From Candidatus Latescibacterota bacterium (GTDB lineage Bacteria > JAAXHH01), in NCBI GenBank assembly GCA_022823465.1, contig JAJEHX010000040.1, positions 1 to 64,000 of the forward strand: a stretch of 64,000 nt of DNA, read 5' to 3'. The notes under the pieces are model-generated. The model searched no databases. It was not told where the DNA came from and was given only the letters and a program-made list of their open reading frames with translations. Below are positions 1-7,542 of the stretch, in pieces (position 1 is the first letter of the stretch; each line of letters opens with the position of its first letter). The translations under genes were made by a program, and so were the position numbers.

Positions 1-273
1 CTTGGGACCCTGAGTTCCCTCTGGACCCTGCGGACCGGCGGGACCGGCGGGACCCTCATCACCCTGGTCGCCCTTGGGACCCTGAGCACCTTCAGGACCC
101 TGAGCACCTTCAGGACCCTGAGCACCGGCAGGACCTTGCGGTCCCGTAGAGCCGGCAACACCCTGTGGACCTGCTGCGCCTTGTGGACCAGTAGGACCGG
201 CCGGGCCTGTTTTGCCTTCGCATCCCATCATGGATAGCGCGAACGCAATCACGATTACTATGAGGTAATGCAT
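1..273 (-). CDS. Collagen-like (Gly-X-Y repeat) lipoprotein, 3' end outside window
   Basis: The reading frame runs off the left edge, so only the first 91 codons are visible. It starts at an ATG with a GGGAG ribosome site about 7 bases upstream. The N-terminus is a short hydrophobic lipoprotein signal ([18 protein letters not shown]) with the lipobox cysteine at residue 18, so the mature protein should be lipid-anchored outside the cytoplasmic membrane. From residue 22 onward nearly every third residue is glycine, with Pro and Gln common in the X and Y positions ([10 protein letters not shown] and similar), including a thrice-repeated AQGPEG-like unit. This is the bacterial collagen-like protein pattern, expected to form a triple-helical stalk. 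The C-terminal domain that would reveal its role is not in the window. Confidence 0.85.
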   Translation of the reverse strand, partial: MHYLIVIVIAFALSMMGCEGKTGPAGPTGPQGAAGPQGVAGSTGPQGPAGAQGPEGAQGPEGAQGPKGDQGDEGPAGPAGPQGPEGTQGPK

Positions 274-865
274 TATTGTCTCCCGTTTATCGAATGTTAC
301 TCTTTGCTGTTAAATGTTGCTGCGTAAAAGGCACGGATCTATATGGCCTCCTTTCCCGTCCTGTGCATTGTACGAAATGGACAGTTGCCTGCTGTCGGAG
401 ATTGTGTGAATAGCGACTATTGACGATCGATGTGAATCAACTTTCATGCACATAGACTTATATTACATTTCATTAAAATAAAATATACTATTATTTTGCT
501 TAATTTATGCTTAGTTTTTATCCAGTCAACAGTTTTTTGTGTTTTTCCACTTGAAACCACCGGTCCAGCCTCGTATTACAGGGAGTCGGAAATTCACGGG
601 CAAGGGATAGAGGAAAGTACGATATTGGGGCGGCGAGATACTGACTGCGGGAATCCGGTGAGGAGGAATGCGGCAAGGAGGAAGGTCTGCAGAGCATGAT
701 GATACTAATGCGTTGTTATTATTTATTGTTCTTATAAGTTATTTACATTATCCTCTACATACACCACGATACACCACGGCCGGTGCTTCCTGTGGCCTGC
801 GTGAACCTGGGGTACCCTGCAGGGGACGCGTTCTGTCCACTGAAAGCAGCCCCCAACATCAGATT
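274..865. other. Long intergenic region, AT-rich in its first half
   Basis: About 590 bases lie between the collagen-like gene and the next plausible small gene. Positions 300-540 are markedly AT-rich and would hold the promoter of the leftward collagen-like gene. Short open frames exist (496-699 and one beginning at 668), but neither has a recognisable domain. A strong AAGGAGG-like site near 678 precedes only a 13-codon frame at 696-737. I see no RNA gene or inverted repeat convincing enough to call. Confidence 0.5.
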
Positions 866-1015
866 ATGAATAAGAACAATGACATCAAGGTACTCGAGGA
901 GAACCAGGAGACGTTGCTGGCCCTCGTCATCAAGTTAGAACGCGAGATGAAAGACTTGCGGATCCTGGTGAGGGAGATACTCCACGCCTTGAAGAGAGCA
1001 GAAAACGGTCATTAG
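866..1015 (+). CDS. Small predicted coiled-coil protein (49 aa), uncertain
   Basis: A 49-residue frame starts MNKNNDIKVLEENQETLL and continues with Leu/Ile/Val at heptad-like spacing and alternating charges, so a single amphipathic helix or coiled coil is likely. No family is recognised. No good ribosome site precedes the ATG. The same frame is open upstream to an ATG at 668, which would add a hydrophobic stretch (LLLFIVLISYLHY) before the coiled coil, so the true product could instead be a 115-residue membrane-anchored protein. It stands alone between a divergent lipoprotein gene and a tandem-repeat spacer. Confidence 0.3.
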   Translation: MNKNNDIKVLEENQETLLALVIKLEREMKDLRILVREILHALKRAENGH

Positions 1016-1026
1016 GCGAAGACGCG

Positions 1027-1078
1027 GCTGACGTGTGTGGCCAACGTGCGCGGCCAACGTGCGCGGCTGACGTGCGCG
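1027..1078. repeat. Four tandem copies of a 13-bp unit
   Basis: Four consecutive 13-base units of the form GCYRACGTGYGYG (GCTGACGTGTGTG, GCCAACGTGCGCG twice, GCTGACGTGCGCG) lie just after the small coiled-coil frame and before the 3' end of the dipeptide epimerase gene. They are non-coding as far as I can tell. Confidence 0.7.
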
Positions 1079-1145
1079 GCTGCCAGTCGGACTGCTGCCA
1101 GTCCTGCGGAGGGCGTATCTGCGGTCCGCGGCGTAGGCCCGGCAC

Positions 1146-2159
1146 TTATGACCTGGGCGCTATCCCGACACCCGGTCCTTCAGGCAGAATCAGGCGGCCC
1201 CGGCGTACGGTCACTCCGCGGTAAGGATCGTTGGAAATCAACAGGTTGCCGTCCAGGTCGGCGTAGTCGGCCAGGGGAGACAGGTGGGCCGCGGCGGTGA
1301 TGGCGACGGATGTTTCGATCATGCAACCGATCATGACCTTCATCCCGTGGGCCCGGGCGGTGTGGATGAGCCGCAGCGCCTCGCGGACCCCGCCGCACTT
1401 CATCAGTTTTATGTTGACGCCGTCCACGAGGCCGGCCATGGCCGGCACGTCCGTCGAGGTCAGCACGCTTTCGTCGGCGATGATCGGCATAGGCGCCGCC
1501 TCGCGCACCCTGCGCCAGTCTTCCGGCGAACCCGGGGGAAGAGGCTGTTCTACGAGCTCCACGTCGAACTCGGACAGGCGTTTCACCATTTCCACGGCCT
1601 GGTCCACCGTCCATCCCGCGTTGGCGTCGATCCGGATACGCGCATCCGTTTCGCTCCGGATCACACCCATGATCTCGAGATCCTTCTCCGAGCCGAGCTT
1701 GATCTTCAATGCGGGGTATCCTGCGGCTTCACGCACTTTGCGCCGGACCGTTTCCGGCTCGTCGATCCCTATGGTGAACGAGGTGACGGGCGTCTTCGCG
1801 GGATCGAGACCGAGCCACCTGTAGAGGGGTACGCCAAGCCGCTTCGCGGCGAGGTCGTGGAGCGCGATATCCACCGCCGCGCGCGCCGATGAGTCGCCCG
1901 GAAGCCGCGACCCGAGGCGATCCATCGTGGCCTCCAGTTCGAAGGGACTGCCGCCCATCAGCGCCGGCGCTTCCTCCAGCGCCCGCCGCACCGATCCCGC
2001 GTCTTCTCTGTAATAGCGGGAAGGCGCGGCTTCTCCAATCCCGGTCAGCCCGCCGTCGGAGATGCACACGAGCACGTTGTGCTTGTGGTCGCTGACCTCG
2101 CGGGCGATGCGAAAGGGATGGATGAGGTCGAGGCGGATCGTCTCGGCGGTGAAACGCAT
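1146..2159 (-). CDS. Enolase-superfamily dipeptide (L-Ala-D/L-Glu type) epimerase
   Basis: This 337-residue protein belongs to the muconate-lactonising subgroup of the enolase superfamily. The K-x-K catalytic motif (ALKIKLG, near residue 151) is followed by the three metal ligands in DANAGW, VEQPLP and ADES, and by the second catalytic lysine in NIKLMKCGG. That layout is the one used by L-Ala-D/L-Glu epimerases, which epimerise the alpha carbon of murein-derived dipeptides in the cytoplasm. Substrate specificity cannot be read from sequence, and N-acylamino-acid racemase or o-succinylbenzoate synthase relatives are alternatives. It is the last gene of a leftward operon, 11 bases after the site-2 protease gene. 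Confidence 0.85.
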   Translation of the reverse strand: MRFTAETIRLDLIHPFRIAREVSDHKHNVLVCISDGGLTGIGEAAPSRYYREDAGSVRRALEEAPALMGGSPFELEATMDRLGSRLPGDSSARAAVDIALHDLAAKRLGVPLYRWLGLDPAKTPVTSFTIGIDEPETVRRKVREAAGYPALKIKLGSEKDLEIMGVIRSETDARIRIDANAGWTVDQAVEMVKRLSEFDVELVEQPLPPGSPEDWRRVREAAPMPIIADESVLTSTDVPAMAGLVDGVNIKLMKCGGVREALRLIHTARAHGMKVMIGCMIETSVAITAAAHLSPLADYADLDGNLLISNDPYRGVTVRRGRLILPEGPGVGIAPRS

Positions 2160-2170
2160 GAAGCCCCCGC

Positions 2171-2818
2171 TCAGAAGCTACTGAAAATCTCGTTCATCAG
2201 GCGCAGGCTGATCTGGGCGGGCACCGCGATCCAGGTCCGAATGATGCCCAGCCGCAACATCTGGTCCGCAATGATCAGACCGATCAGCAGGATCGGTCCG
2301 TACATCTCCAACTGGCCGTACCGCTGCGCCTGCGCGGGGGGCAGCAGTCCCCTCAGGACGCGCGACCCGTCAAGCGGCGGAATCGGCAGCATGTTGAAGA
2401 AGGCCAGCGCCAGGTTGATGATGATACCGTACCGGACCATCTGGCGCAGCGTATCGGTCAGGGCGCCGCCCGTCGGCATATGGGTAAAAACGCCCACCAG
2501 GATGAAGGCGAGGATGATATTGGACACCGGCCCGGCCAGGGCGATCCAGAGCATGTCCTTCCGTGGATTGCGCAGATAGCGGGGATCCACCGGCACGGGT
2601 TTCGCCCAGCCGATGCCGAAGCCGCTCATGACGGTAATGATCAGCATGATGGTTCCGGCCGGATCGAGATGCACCAGGGGGTTCAGCGATAACCGTCCCA
2701 TACTGCGCGCCGTGGGATCGCCCAGCTTCCACGCCGCCCATGCATGGGCGTATTCGTGAAAGGTCAGGGCGAAAAGGATCGCGGGCATGGCGACAAACAG
2801 GATGGTAAAATCGGGCAT
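2171..2818 (-). CDS. Site-2 protease family (M50) intramembrane metalloprotease
   Basis: A 215-residue polytopic membrane protein of the compact M50 (S2P/SpoIVFB-like) type. The zinc-binding HExxH motif is HEYAH near residue 21 in the first membrane helix. The third zinc ligand is in the conserved NMLPIPPLDG segment near residue 140. The intervening NPLVHLDPAGT signature is typical of the short prokaryotic subgroup that lacks a PDZ domain. It presumably cleaves a membrane-embedded substrate, which is unknown here. It lies 31 bases after the CCA-transferase-like gene and 11 before the epimerase gene, so it is co-transcribed with them. Confidence 0.9.
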   Translation of the reverse strand: MPDFTILFVAMPAILFALTFHEYAHAWAAWKLGDPTARSMGRLSLNPLVHLDPAGTIMLIITVMSGFGIGWAKPVPVDPRYLRNPRKDMLWIALAGPVSNIILAFILVGVFTHMPTGGALTDTLRQMVRYGIIINLALAFFNMLPIPPLDGSRVLRGLLPPAQAQRYGQLEMYGPILLIGLIIADQMLRLGIIRTWIAVPAQISLRLMNEIFSSF

Positions 2819-2849
2819 GTATGCTCCTTTGCTGCGACTGCGGACCTAT

Positions 2850-4124
2850 TCAGGCGCCGAGGCGGTGAAGGCGCGACCAGAGATCCCGCGCGGCGCGGCG
2901 TTCCTCCTCCGCGGTCCCGATTTCGCCGTTTATCTTCATCGAAAGGACTTCATCCAGGATCTGCCCATATGCCGGACCCTCCGGGATTCCCAGCTCTTTG
3001 AGCGTTCCTCCGTCGATGGACAGACGCGCATGCCTGTGGTGGTGGTAGTAGGTTTCGCAACGGCTTCGAACGGCTTCGTCAGGATGGGTCAGGGCAAGGA
3101 ACAGTATCGTGTCCTCCGAGATCGTCCGGACCGCGCGGTAAAAGTCCGCGGGCGTGTCGATCCGGCCCGATTCGACGGCCTGCTCCACGCGGGACCACCC
3201 GGACATGTCCTCGATGGCCTTCCGGAGCCGCCTGTTGGGCTTCAGCCGTTCCACGATGCCGTGAAGCGTCTCTTGCCGCCGCGGCCTGAACAGCGCGACC
3301 AGGTACAGTATCCACCAGCCGTCATAGGTTGAAGACGCCAGATCGCCGGACTGGCTGATCTCCTGGACAAGCGTCTTCAGTCCGTCGTCGGACGCGAGGC
3401 CCGGGTGGATGGCCTTGAGCGCGTCAAGCCGTTCCAGCCGGTTGAATACCGGCCAGGGATCGGGTTCGACGCAGATCAGCCTCAGTTGCTCCAGCAGCCG
3501 GGGTCCCGAGAGATTCCCGATCATGCCTCCCGAAACCGCTTCCCGAAACCTGCGTTCCGTCCCGCGCTCGAGCCTGAACCGCAGGCGTTGTTCAAACCGT
3601 ACGGCCCTAAAGAGCCGAGTCGGATCGTCAATATAGCTCCGGTCGTGGAGGATGCGGACCAGGCGGCTCCGCAGATCGCCCCGGCCGTTGAACGGATCGA
3701 CCAGGTTGCCGAAGCTTCGCCCGTTCAGCGAGACCGCCATGGCATTGATCGTAAAGTCGCGCCGCGCCAGGTCGACGTCTATCGGCGCGGGCGCCACCCG
3801 GGGCAACGCACCAGGCTGTTCATAGGTCTCCCCGCGGGCCGTGGCCACGTCCAGGCTGTTCCCTTCGGGCAGATCCACGGTGGCCGTCAGGAACCGGGGA
3901 TGGGGCGTGTATCGGCCTTCGGTCTTGCGGGCGAGGCGGCTGGCGAATCCCATGCCGTCGCCGTCCACCGCCAGGTCTATGTCCATCCTGGCGCGACCCA
4001 GAAGCAAATCCCGCACCGTCCCGCCGACAAGGTACAGGTCCAGCCCCGATTCATCGGCCAGGCGGCCGGCCTGGGTCAGCCGCTCCCGGATTCCCTCCGG
4101 CAATTGGGCGATGGCTTCTTTCAT
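2850..4124 (-). CDS. cca: CCA tRNA nucleotidyltransferase / poly(A) polymerase family protein
   Basis: A 424-residue class II nucleotidyltransferase. The N-terminal head has the GG-x3-RD motif (VGGTVRDLLLGR) followed by the metal-binding DIDLAVDG. RRDFTINAMAV and the fingers motif DDPTRLFRAVRFEQRLRF follow. These are the signatures of enzymes that add or repair the 3' CCA of tRNA. The C-terminal half (roughly 230-424) is helical and I see no HD phosphohydrolase motif. Whether it adds CC, A or all of CCA cannot be told from sequence. It sits 26 bases downstream of the methyltransferase gene in the leftward operon. Confidence 0.88.
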   Translation of the reverse strand: MKEAIAQLPEGIRERLTQAGRLADESGLDLYLVGGTVRDLLLGRARMDIDLAVDGDGMGFASRLARKTEGRYTPHPRFLTATVDLPEGNSLDVATARGETYEQPGALPRVAPAPIDVDLARRDFTINAMAVSLNGRSFGNLVDPFNGRGDLRSRLVRILHDRSYIDDPTRLFRAVRFEQRLRFRLERGTERRFREAVSGGMIGNLSGPRLLEQLRLICVEPDPWPVFNRLERLDALKAIHPGLASDDGLKTLVQEISQSGDLASSTYDGWWILYLVALFRPRRQETLHGIVERLKPNRRLRKAIEDMSGWSRVEQAVESGRIDTPADFYRAVRTISEDTILFLALTHPDEAVRSRCETYYHHHRHARLSIDGGTLKELGIPEGPAYGQILDEVLSMKINGEIGTAEEERRAARDLWSRLHRLGA

Positions 4125-4150
4125 GTCCGGTCCAATCGACGGTTACGGGA

Positions 4151-4834
4151 TCAGGCCTCTTTCAGAAACCGGTGAACGATGATCCTGTTGTCGTCCGTTT
4201 CGAACTTCACCCTTCGAGGCTGCGCGCTGTGGCGGTACCCCCGGGCGATCATGGATTCGACGAAATGGGCGGTCGCCCGCCGGTCAGGATCGCTCGCGAG
4301 GAACATGCCCCCGGGTTCCAGCGTGTCGCTTAGCAGCTTATGGATCGGTTCGTGATTCGGCCTTTCGTAAAGGATGTCCGAACCGATTACAATGGCGTAC
4401 CTGCGGTCGAGATCCGGGTTCCGCCAGTCCAGAAAGCGGAAGGATACGCGATCTTCCAGGCGATTCATACGGGCATTGAAACGGGCAAAGGCCAGGGCGT
4501 CTTCTTCGTAATCGCTGGCGGTAACCTCAAGCCCGGCCGCGGCCGCCGCAATGCCGGCGACGCCAATGCCGCAGCCCAACTCAAGAATCTCCGATCCGGC
4601 GGGAGCGGGGTACTCGAAGAGGTGACGGCCCAGTCCGATCGCCGAAGGCCAGATTTCCGCCCAGTAGGGCAGGCGTTCGTCTTCATCATAGCAATCCGGG
4701 TCGATTTCGTCGATGAGCACGTCGGGATCGCGCACCGCCAGAATGTCCAGGTTCACCCACTTGCCAATGGCGATGGACTTGAAACAGACGTCGTAACGGC
4801 GGGCCAGCTCGGCGGGTGCGGCGAACGTTGGCAT
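4151..4834 (-). CDS. Class I SAM-dependent methyltransferase (METTL-like)
   Basis: A 227-residue Rossmann-fold methyltransferase. Motif I is ILELGCGIGVAGIAAA near residue 83, the acidic motif II is VTASDYEEDAL, and the post-I catalytic region is IVIGSDILYE. An upstream WAEIWPSAIGLGRHL segment is typical of the METTL/nicotinamide-N-methyltransferase-like group that modifies protein lysines or small amines. The substrate is not predictable. It is the first gene of a leftward operon with cca, the site-2 protease and the epimerase genes, and diverges from fdxA. Confidence 0.8.
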   Translation of the reverse strand: MPTFAAPAELARRYDVCFKSIAIGKWVNLDILAVRDPDVLIDEIDPDCYDEDERLPYWAEIWPSAIGLGRHLFEYPAPAGSEILELGCGIGVAGIAAAAAGLEVTASDYEEDALAFARFNARMNRLEDRVSFRFLDWRNPDLDRRYAIVIGSDILYERPNHEPIHKLLSDTLEPGGMFLASDPDRRATAHFVESMIARGYRHSAQPRRVKFETDDNRIIVHRFLKEA

Positions 4835-4883
4835 GGCCTTTGAACTTAAGGGAGATCGTCCCCGCGGTCAATCGAATTCAGAC

Positions 4884-4912
4884 TTGACACGGCGTGCCGG
4901 CCCGACTATCAT
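4884..4912 (+). promoter_or_regulatory. Sigma-70-type promoter for fdxA
   Basis: A perfect -35 box TTGACA (4884-4889) is separated by 17 bases from TATCAT (4907-4912), a near-consensus -10 box. It lies about 115 bases upstream of the fdxA start in the spacer diverging from the methyltransferase operon. Confidence 0.65.
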
Positions 4913-5027
4913 AGTACGTTGTTCCGGCGACAGAACCGTTGCCTGGTTTTCGTATTAACTGATACTTGTTCGACGCATCCGCAAAGCCGGATTGTTTCAA
5001 GATAGCGTTTTAAGCGAGGAGACTCGT

Positions 5028-5270
5028 ATGACCTACATTATCGCAGAGCCATGCATTGACGTAATGGACAAGGGGTGTGTCGATGTATGCCCGGTGGATT
5101 GCATTCACACCAAAGACGGCGAACGCATGCTGTACATCGATCCCGAAGAGTGCATAGACTGCGGCGCCTGCGAGCCCGAATGTCCGGTCGAGGCCATTTT
5201 CGCCGAAGAAGATACCCCGGATGAATGGCAGGAATACATCCAGATCAACGCGGACTTCTTCAACGACTGA
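5028..5270 (+). CDS. fdxA: Seven-iron-type bacterial ferredoxin
   Basis: An 80-residue ferredoxin with two cysteine clusters. The N-terminal one (CIDVMDKGCVDVCPVDCI) has the extra spacing of 3Fe-4S/4Fe-4S ferredoxins, and the second is the standard CIDCGACEPECPVEAI. The ATG at 5028 is chosen over an upstream in-frame ATG because it has a GAGGAG ribosome site at good distance and gives the family's normal MTYIIAEPC start. It is a soluble low-potential electron carrier and a plausible partner of the 2-oxoacid:ferredoxin oxidoreductase encoded at 6.6-9.3 kb. Confidence 0.95.
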   Translation: MTYIIAEPCIDVMDKGCVDVCPVDCIHTKDGERMLYIDPEECIDCGACEPECPVEAIFAEEDTPDEWQEYIQINADFFND

Positions 5271-5607
5271 CAGGTGTCCGGGCAGGGCGTCCGGCGCTGT
5301 CCGGGCGGTCCAGGTTGTCAGGGCGGTCCGGGCCGGCGCATCAGCGCAATCAGGCCCGGCGGGAGGGCCCGCTTTCCAGCCTGCTTCATCATCGATCGAC
5401 TCCCACCGAAGAAGTTCGCATCACAGCCGGAACCGCATCACAGCGGGACCGTAAAGAGGATTCGCTACATACCGTTTCGGCGTTGCCGTGCATAGCACAG
5501 GCGGCGACCGGCGCCGTCACAGACGCGACATCATCGAACACGATACCTCCGAAGCGCGTAATGCGGCGCGAAGCCGCCCCGTAAACCCACGGTAACGGTC
5601 TCTTTTC
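5271..5607. other. Intergenic region without recognised gene
   Basis: The 337 bases between fdxA and purU start GC-rich with short imperfect GGGCGGTCC-type repeats (about 5290-5340). Open frames in all phases there have no domain, no good ribosome site and the composition of random GC-rich DNA. I see no clear terminator after fdxA. Confidence 0.45.
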
Positions 5608-6465
5608 ATGAAGGCACGCGCCGTAAAGAACTTCCTGCTCGCCCTGTCCTGTCCCAAGCGCACCGGGTTGATCTACACGGTGACCCGCTGGCTGGCGGAA
5701 CAGGGCTGCCACGTCATCGAAAGCGATACGTACATCGATCCGCACAGCGAGCGGTTCTTCATGCGCGTGCATTTCGGCGGCAAGGTCACCCTGGGTTCCC
5801 TGTGGCGGACCTTCGCGCCCCTGGCGGAGCAGTTGGAAATGCAGTGGGACCTGTCGGCCGACGACACCCGGCCCCGGGCGCTGATCATGGTGTCGCGGGA
5901 ACTGCACTGCCTGCTGGACCTGCTGAACCGGACGCGCATGGACAAGCTTCGGCTGGATATACCCCTGATCATATCCAACCACGCGGACGCCGGGCAACTG
6001 GCGAATGAATCGGGCATCGACTTTCTGCACCTGCCGGTCACCCCGGAAAACAAGGAGGAGCATGAGGAACGCCTGATCGACGAGATCGAGGAGAACAATA
6101 TCGACTTCGTCGTGCTGGCGCGGTACATGCGGATCCTCGGCCCCGAGGTCTGCGACAGGATGGCGGGACGCATCATCAACATCCATCACTCCTTCCTGCC
6201 CGGATTCAAAGGCGCCCGCCCCTATCACCAGGCCCATCGGCGCGGCGTGAAGCTGATCGGCGCAACCGCCCACTACGTGACGGCCGACCTTGACGAGGGT
6301 CCGATCATCGAGCAGGACGTGGAAGCCGTGACCCATCGCATGTCGCCGGCGGAACTGACGGCGGTGGGGCACGACATCGAACGCATCGTGCTCGCGCGGG
6401 CCGTGCTCTACCATATCCAGCGACGCGTGCTGATCAACGGACGGCGTACCGTCGTGTTCAGATGA
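5608..6465 (+). CDS. purU: Formyltetrahydrofolate deformylase
   Basis: A 285-residue protein matching PurU in length and order. It has an N-terminal ACT regulatory domain (about residues 6-85) followed by a formyltransferase-like hydrolase domain. The catalytic signatures NIHHSFLPGFKGARPY and HYVTADLDEGPIIEQD supply the Asn/His/Asp set used to hydrolyse 10-formyl-THF to THF and formate. PurU balances one-carbon folate pools and supplies formate for purine synthesis. It is a single gene convergent with korB. Confidence 0.93.
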   Translation: MKARAVKNFLLALSCPKRTGLIYTVTRWLAEQGCHVIESDTYIDPHSERFFMRVHFGGKVTLGSLWRTFAPLAEQLEMQWDLSADDTRPRALIMVSRELHCLLDLLNRTRMDKLRLDIPLIISNHADAGQLANESGIDFLHLPVTPENKEEHEERLIDEIEENNIDFVVLARYMRILGPEVCDRMAGRIINIHHSFLPGFKGARPYHQAHRRGVKLIGATAHYVTADLDEGPIIEQDVEAVTHRMSPAELTAVGHDIERIVLARAVLYHIQRRVLINGRRTVVFR

Positions 6466-6567
6466 TTGTGCGGAGCTGAAGTTGCCCGGGCCGGGCGGAC
6501 CGGGCGAAGCGGGGATTAATGGTGACCGGGCTCGAGGCGCCGGGTAAAGCGGAGCGATGCCGCGGGA

Positions 6568-7542
6568 TCAGGCGTACTGGTCCATCAGGGCGTCAATGGT
6601 CGCCTGTTCGTCGCCGTAGGCCTTGGCGTACACGTCCTGCAGCTTGTCGGTATAGGTGCGGTACTGTTCCTGGAAGAACACGCCGCTGTGGAATACGCCC
6701 TCGCCCACTTCCTCCATGGCCTTGTCGATCGCCTTGATCCGGTCGCCGGTGTCCCAGTCTTCCGGCAGCGGAAGGAAAGACTCCTTCCACGGGTCGTACG
6801 TATTGTAGAAAGTGGGACAGGGGCTCATGGCGTGGACAAAGGCGAATCCGGGGTGATCGAGTCCCAGGCCGATGGTTTTCGCCATTTCCGTCGCCTGGCT
6901 CGAAAAGGTGCGCGCGACGAAACTGCAGCCGTATACGATCACCATGGCCAGGATGTTCAACTGGCCTTCCAGCACGCCTTCGTAGGGCGCCATCTTGGGC
7001 ATGGACACGCTGCGCCGCAGCGCCTGCATCCCCGTGGGCGTGCTGGGCGAGGGCTGGCCTTTGGTCAGTCCGTAAACCTGGTTGTCCATTACGATGTAGG
7101 TGATGTCCTGGTTGCGGCGCACGGCGTGGGGTACGTGTCCGCCGCCGATGGCGAACCCGTCTCCGTCGCCGCCGACGGCGATGACCGTCAGATCGGGATT
7201 GGCCGCCTTGACGCCCTGTGCCGCGGGAAGGGCCCGGCCGTGCACCACGTGCAGGCCGTAGGCGTTGACGAATTCAGGCAAACGGCCGGAACAGCCGATA
7301 CCCGACACGATGACCACGTCTCTGGGATCCAGGTTGCGTTCGGCGAGGGCGCGCTGCAGCGCGGCAAGCACGCCGAAATCCCCGCAACCGGGACACCACG
7401 TGGGCTTGACTTCGCTGCGGTAATCCTTGAGCGTGCGTTTGGTGGCCTGCTTGGTCTGATTGGCCTGCTCGGCCTGACCGGCCTCTTCTGCCCGTTCCGG
7501 CGCCCCGGTTTTTGCGGTGTCGGCCGCAGGAACTTCAGCCAT
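6568..7542 (-). CDS. korB: 2-oxoacid:ferredoxin oxidoreductase, beta subunit
   Basis: A 324-residue thiamine-diphosphate subunit. The first 38 residues are a low-complexity Ala/Glu/Gln/Lys tail not expected in the family. The catalytic part begins with KPTWCPGCGDFG and contains the TPP/Mg motif GDGDGFAIGGGH...NQVYGLT. Together with KorA it oxidatively decarboxylates a 2-oxoacid (2-oxoglutarate or pyruvate) to the acyl-CoA and reduces ferredoxin. It overlaps the end of korA by 8 bases, indicating translational coupling. The first cysteine pair may help bind an iron-sulfur cluster, as in related KorB proteins. Confidence 0.9.
   Translation of the reverse strand: MAEVPAADTAKTGAPERAEEAGQAEQANQTKQATKRTLKDYRSEVKPTWCPGCGDFGVLAALQRALAERNLDPRDVVIVSGIGCSGRLPEFVNAYGLHVVHGRALPAAQGVKAANPDLTVIAVGGDGDGFAIGGGHVPHAVRRNQDITYIVMDNQVYGLTKGQPSPSTPTGMQALRRSVSMPKMAPYEGVLEGQLNILAMVIVYGCSFVARTFSSQATEMAKTIGLGLDHPGFAFVHAMSPCPTFYNTYDPWKESFLPLPEDWDTGDRIKAIDKAMEEVGEGVFHSGVFFQEQYRTYTDKLQDVYAKAYGDEQATIDALMDQYA

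Noticed and set aside
1-250. Repetitive DNA at the left edge as a CRISPR or satellite array
   Set aside because: The 9- to 18-base periodicity translates cleanly into Gly-X-Y repeats behind a lipoprotein signal; there are no unique spacers of uniform length.
496-699. 67-codon frame in the AT-rich spacer
   Set aside because: Starts with an alternative codon without a ribosome site, and the product mixes a Phe/Val-rich start with a random Arg-rich end.
5221-5584. Overlapping small open frames after fdxA
   Set aside because: No ribosome site, no domain, Arg/Gly/Ser-rich translations in every frame of a GC-rich spacer.
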